Shown: in pieces, positions 15,101 to 16,864 of the stretch
Layout of the letters: the number at the start of each line of letters is the position of its first letter
Position numbering within the stretch: the stretch's first letter is position 1
DNA from: Acidobacteriota bacterium
GTDB taxonomy: Bacteria > Acidobacteriota > Terriglobia > Acidiferrales > UBA7541
Assembly (NCBI GenBank): GCA_003224075.1
Contig: QHYF01000034.1
Coordinates: 1 to 16,864, forward strand
Length of the DNA stretch: 16,864 nucleotides
Reading direction: 5' to 3'
Translations under genes and position numbers: made by a program
Notes under the pieces: generated by a model
Told to the model about the DNA's origin: nothing
The model's input: the letters and a program-made list of their open reading frames with translations, nothing else
Database searches by the model: none

Positions 15101-15522
15101 ACGGGCCGGCCATCGGTTTCTGCGGAACCAATGTTTTGTGCCAGCTTGGTCGTTCCCAAATGCCGCAGCGTCACCAACTGGCACAAATTGCTGTACCCCT
15201 CCATATCCGCCGCCAGCAGCGCCACCGCCACGCTCTTGAAACTGTCATTCCGAGTGGAGGGCCCCAATCCGGTCGCGGTCCGCAGTCGAGGAATCTCTCT
15301 TCGGTCTTGTGGCCATTCCACATCAACCACCACCCCAACAATCGCCTTCACTCCCGCTTTCTGCGCTGCCTTGTAAAACTGCACCGCCGCATACAAACCA
15401 TTCGTATCCGTCAGCGCCACGGCCGGCATTTTCTGTTCAACCGCTGCCGCGACGATCTCTTCGGGTGACGCCACTCCCCTCAGGAACGAATAGTGGCTGT
15501 GACAATGCAAATGTACGAACAC
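12118..15522 (-). CDS. dnaE2: C-family DNA polymerase, error-prone DnaE2/ImuC type, with in-frame repeat insertions
   Basis: Replicative-type DNA polymerase thought to copy past damaged bases together with a Y-family partner. Length is 1134 residues. The N-terminal PHP domain keeps its histidine cluster (HLHCHSHYSFLRG, H4/H6/H8), so metal binding is possible. The palm carries PDIDID (D426, D428) and KMDLLG (D579), the three catalytic aspartates. GVFQIESPAMRGLL, ALIRPGAAEYGSKELFVKR and YADISYRMAYLKTHHPAEFLAA follow. The C-terminus ends at an OB fold (KRVTLCGWVVTYRHVG...VTGRVEQDGQ) without the tau-binding tail of DnaE1. That ending, the SFLRG N-terminus and the neighbouring Y-family gene favour DnaE2 over DnaE1. 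The start is GTG 15522; the only upstream in-frame codons back to a stop at 15567 contain no ATG. Three apparent in-frame insertions occur at residues ~74-95, 169-178 and 598-613. No imuA is seen. Confidence 0.88.
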   Translation of the reverse strand: MFVHLHCHSHYSFLRGVASPEEIVAAAVEQKMPAVALTDTNGLYAAVQFYKAAQKAGVKAIVGVVVDVEWPQDRREIPRLRTATGLGPSTRNDSFKSVAVALLAADMEGYSNLCQLVTLRHLGTTKLAQNIGSAETDGRPVTLEELAEHSHGVIALCPLPAKLQDASNRRGTIYRAPTKKNQDGDGATEWIARLKEIFGDRLYIEVQHLSPGDGRTLREAERLGHELGVPLVATNNVHFLQPEEHLHHRAVNAIRTGGLLTTVAPPEITTGEAWFKPAAEMQKCFPDHPELLQATLEIADRCNLQLELGKLIFPEFSVPEGETPDLHLRKLCFAGAQRRYQPPGPEVFSRLKRELQVIKKWKLAPYFLLVWDIVEEARRRGIPAVARGSAASSMVTYCLGISRVCPLRWGLYFERFLNEQRGDCPDIDIDICGARRDELLDYVYTRWGEEHVAMIGSFITMHARLAVREVAKVFGVPPGEVDRFTKRLPHRPVREILQAIRGLPECRDLPVDDEPWKTILQVALRLDDAPRHLGIHPCGTVISARPLTRLTPLERATKGIVVTQYDMNAIEALGLIKMDLLGQRGFTTMSLTLDNIEKKEVKEVKEIKEVKEKSHIAPDGVTPCPKPREIDFEAIPENDPATCEVIAAGRTMGVFQIESPAMRGLLRMMKARTLEEIAQALALIRPGAAEYGSKELFVKRLHGQEQITYAHPALKNILGDTLGVCIFQEQVMQISQTLGSMSLAEADLVRRASAKFSGRRDRERLLGKFMQAAGMMGLTDQQREEAWMMVEKFAGFGFCKAHAATYADISYRMAYLKTHHPAEFLAAMCSAGAGFYHVSAYVEEAKRWGIEVRLPSVNHSRMEYTAEAGDDGKRALRVGLMQVKGLRVETITAMLRAREEEGAFRSLEDFLRRVPVERDEIQALIKCGAFDELCAEARAMTRPEMLWQWNLLQAAGKGTQPRASQLRRFIRSAEGALRPGQGIALPEKAKTLFAEANRQDATGAALAEMQTPEYTLEQKLRYEREILEVCVSGHPLDFLPRNGEAWSDELRGLRGKRVTLCGWVVTYRHVGTKNYRNMMFVTLEDQRGVYEVVLFPNAYDRYGGLVFETRTIRVTGRVEQDGQINGEKLEALRK
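13691..13726. repeat. 9-bp tandem repeat inside dnaE2
   Basis: Four imperfect copies of a 9-base unit (plus strand TTTACTTCC, TTTATTTCC, TTTACCTCC, TTAACTTCC), with weaker flanking copies on both sides. Read on the minus strand the array encodes a K-E-V/I heptad-like run, KKEVKEVKEIKEVKEK (residues 598-613), highly charged and AT-richer than the rest of the gene. It lies shortly after the third catalytic aspartate, in a stretch where other DnaE proteins have a variable loop. Because the unit is 9 bases long, copy-number change would keep the frame. Confidence 0.9.
14989..15018. repeat. Perfect 30-bp palindrome inside dnaE2
   Basis: The left half CGTAGGGGCACGATA (14989-15003) is followed without a spacer by its exact reverse complement to 15018. 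It is 30 bases long, a multiple of three, and in frame. It encodes RRGTIYRAPT (residues 169-178) in the PHP domain, in a segment between conserved blocks (VIALCPLPAKL and WIARLKEIFGDRLYIEVQ). Palindromes beginning GTAGGGGC and ending GCCCCTAC are familiar as dispersed intergenic repeats in several bacterial groups, so this is probably a copy of a dispersed element; copies elsewhere cannot be checked from this window. Confidence 0.92.
15246..15295. repeat. REP-like imperfect inverted repeat inside dnaE2
   Basis: On the minus strand the segment starts GATTCCTCGACTGCGG and ends CTCGGAATG. The arms ATTCCGA (15247-15253) and TCGAGGAAT (15286-15294) are inverted copies with one or two bulged bases. 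It encodes REIPRLRTATGLGPSTRND (residues ~75-93), a peptide pattern (REIP...RND) that I associate with dispersed GATTCCTCG...CGGAATGAC repeats in bacterial genomes. It breaks the PHP domain between AIVGVVVDVEW and VAVALLAADMEGYSNL, which are adjacent strands in other DnaE proteins. Assignment to a named repeat family is not possible from this window. Confidence 0.65.
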
Positions 15523-15553
15523 GGATGCCCCGGCCCGGAAAGGGAAGAAGGTG

Positions 15554-15575
15554 ATGCCCGCCTTTCAGCGGGCAT
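15554..15575. repeat. Palindromic hairpin between the Y-family gene and dnaE2
   Basis: ATGCCCGC (15554-15561) and GCGGGCAT (15568-15575) form a perfect 8-bp stem around CTTTCA. It lies in the 101-base gap between the dinB stop (15624) and the dnaE2 start (15522). No T-run follows it on the minus strand (the next bases read CACCTTCTTCCC), so a rho-independent terminator is unlikely. It may be an mRNA-processing or REP-type element, or may affect the relative expression of the two polymerases. Confidence 0.7.
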
Positions 15576-15623
15576 GGTCGTTCATTCAAATCGGGGTAGG
15601 GAATCGGGGAAAACTCGAGCAAC

Positions 15624-16864
15624 TTATCGCGACAAGCACGGCGTCGAGAGCACCAGGCCGTTCGGCTTGGTGGCATAATGTTCGCGCAGCTCGAGGCCTT
15701 TGCCATAGAAAACGGCGTTCCAGCCGTAGCGGCCCCGCACGGAATCCACGCCGCGGTTCAGGTACCACCGCCGGTTTGCATTCGTATCGAACAGCTCGTT
15801 CTGCCGCCGGTCCGCTTCAAGATTCGTCACGCCCACGCCCAACAGCCGCACCGCCACGCGCCGCGTGAACAATTTGTCGAACAGATCCTTGGCAGCGACG
15901 AGCAATTCGCGCTCGTCATTCGTTGGTTTCGTGAGCCGTACCGTCTGGTGCGCCGAAAAATGGTCGACATACCGTATCCGCAGTCCAATCGTCCGCGCCT
16001 GCTTGCTGTATTCGCGCAGAGTCGAACCGATGCGCTCGCTCAAATACTCGATCAGTCCGCCGAGAAACTCCGTGTCGATCGTGCCGCCTTCGATGGTGGT
16101 TTCGCGCGAAACCGATTTCGGCGTCGCGGGCAGCAGCACCTCGCGTCCGTCGAGCCCGCGGGCGCGCTCCCAGATCTGCTGCCCAATGGCTTCGCCGAAG
16201 GCGGCCTGCAGCACGGGCTTGGGCACCTGGCGCAATTGCCCGATGGTGGCAATGCCGCGCTCGGCCAGCATTCCTGCGTGCACGTGGCCAATCCCGTGCA
16301 ACTTCTCCGCAGGCAGCGGCGTCAGGAACGCTTCTTCTTCGCCCGGCGCCACCATGCGAAACCCGCGCGGGCGCTCCAGCCGCGACGCAATCGACGCCAC
16401 CACTTTCGTCGGCGCCGCGCCAATCGAAACGCTCAAGCCCGTCCGGCTGAAGATCTCCGCCTGCAAACCCCGTAGCGTGGCTTCGTAATCGGGATACAAT
16501 CGCTCCGTCCCCGCAAAGTCGAGATAAAAGTCGTCCAGCGCGGCGGTTTCGACCGTCGGCGTGTACGTTTCAAGGATCCTCCGCACGCGCTCCGCAAAAT
16601 CGGCGTAATGCTCGTATTGCCCGGGCACGACCACGGCTTTCGGGCAAACGCGACGCGCCTCGCGGAAGCTCATCGCCGTGCGCACCCCTTGGGACTTCGC
16701 TTCATAGCTCGCCGAAGCCACCACGCCGCGCCCCACCAGCACCGGTTTGCCGCGCAGCCGGGGGTTCAGCACCTGCTCCACCGATGCGAAGAATGCATCC
16801 ACGTCCACGTGCACAATATTGGGAATTTTGCGACTGGCATTTTTGCACAGCCCCAGCCACGCCC
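15624..16864 (-). CDS. dinB: Y-family DNA polymerase (DinB/Pol IV type), start probably beyond the window edge
   Basis: Translesion DNA polymerase. About 396 residues are readable from a GTG at 16814. The frame stays open to the window edge (…SRKIPNIVHVDVDAFF), no ribosome-binding sequence precedes that GTG, and starting there would cut the first beta strand, so the true start is probably outside. Visible parts are the palm motif HVDVDAFFASVEQ (first catalytic Asp, D4 from the GTG), SYEAKSQGVRTAMSFREAR, the second catalytic motif ALDDFYLDFAGTERLYPDYE (D94-D95), GAAPTKVVASIASRLERP, a helix-hairpin-helix thumb (EKLHGIGHVHAGMLAERGI), the little-finger domain, and a clamp-binding QNELF (nt 15789-15803) followed by ~50 more residues. 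The retained acidic residues separate it from inactive ImuB, but the second acidic residue is Asp, not the usual Glu. It lies just upstream of dnaE2 on the same strand. Confidence 0.92.
   Translation of the reverse strand, partial: AWLGLCKNASRKIPNIVHVDVDAFFASVEQVLNPRLRGKPVLVGRGVVASASYEAKSQGVRTAMSFREARRVCPKAVVVPGQYEHYADFAERVRRILETYTPTVETAALDDFYLDFAGTERLYPDYEATLRGLQAEIFSRTGLSVSIGAAPTKVVASIASRLERPRGFRMVAPGEEEAFLTPLPAEKLHGIGHVHAGMLAERGIATIGQLRQVPKPVLQAAFGEAIGQQIWERARGLDGREVLLPATPKSVSRETTIEGGTIDTEFLGGLIEYLSERIGSTLREYSKQARTIGLRIRYVDHFSAHQTVRLTKPTNDERELLVAAKDLFDKLFTRRVAVRLLGVGVTNLEADRRQNELFDTNANRRWYLNRGVDSVRGRYGWNAVFYGKGLELREHYATKPNGLVLSTPCLSR

Noticed and set aside
15523..15623. LexA operator in front of dnaE2
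   Set aside because: No convincing SOS-box palindrome is visible in this gap. The only symmetric structure is the GC-rich hairpin. An operator, if any, would be upstream of the Y-family gene, outside the window.

Overview
The window looks like chromosomal DNA of a GC-rich bacterium, most likely a member of the Acidobacteriota. That is an inference from protein flavour, the Ala/Pro-rich secreted protein, the short-form AhcY, the GltB without an adjacent GltD, and the style of intragenic repeats. No rRNA or other marker fixes the taxon. No tRNA, rRNA, CRISPR array, insertion sequence or phage gene was seen. Coding density is high, and no gene-free stretch exceeds about 110 bases.

Left part, plus strand (2-10613): the 3' two thirds of metK (SAM synthase) and then ahcY (S-adenosylhomocysteine hydrolase), two steps of the activated methyl cycle. 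A rho-independent terminator follows ahcY. Next come the translationally coupled tldD-tldE/pmbA pair (heterodimeric metalloprotease), a complete gltB (large subunit of glutamate synthase), and a LysR-family regulator directly behind it.

Right part, minus strand (10665-16864), reading leftwards: a Y-family DNA polymerase of the DinB type, cut by the window edge; a C-family polymerase of the DnaE2/ImuC error-prone type; a 103-residue helical protein of unknown function; and a secreted protein with an SH3-like N-terminal part, a long Ala/Pro linker and a C-terminal domain. The two polymerases form a probable translesion/mutagenesis cassette without a visible imuA. The two halves of the window converge at about 10614-10664.

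The most unusual feature is the polymerase cassette. The dnaE2 reading frame carries three in-frame low-complexity or palindromic segments: a REP-like segment at 15246-15295, a perfect 30-bp palindrome at 14989-15018, and a 9-bp tandem repeat at 13691-13726. A fourth palindrome (15554-15575) lies in the gap between the two polymerase genes. All three intragenic segments appear to fall in loops of the polymerase, so repeat elements seem to have entered the gene while keeping it open. The Y-family protein also has Asp where the catalytic Glu of the family normally stands (LDDFYLD rather than [I/L]DE.[FY]LD).
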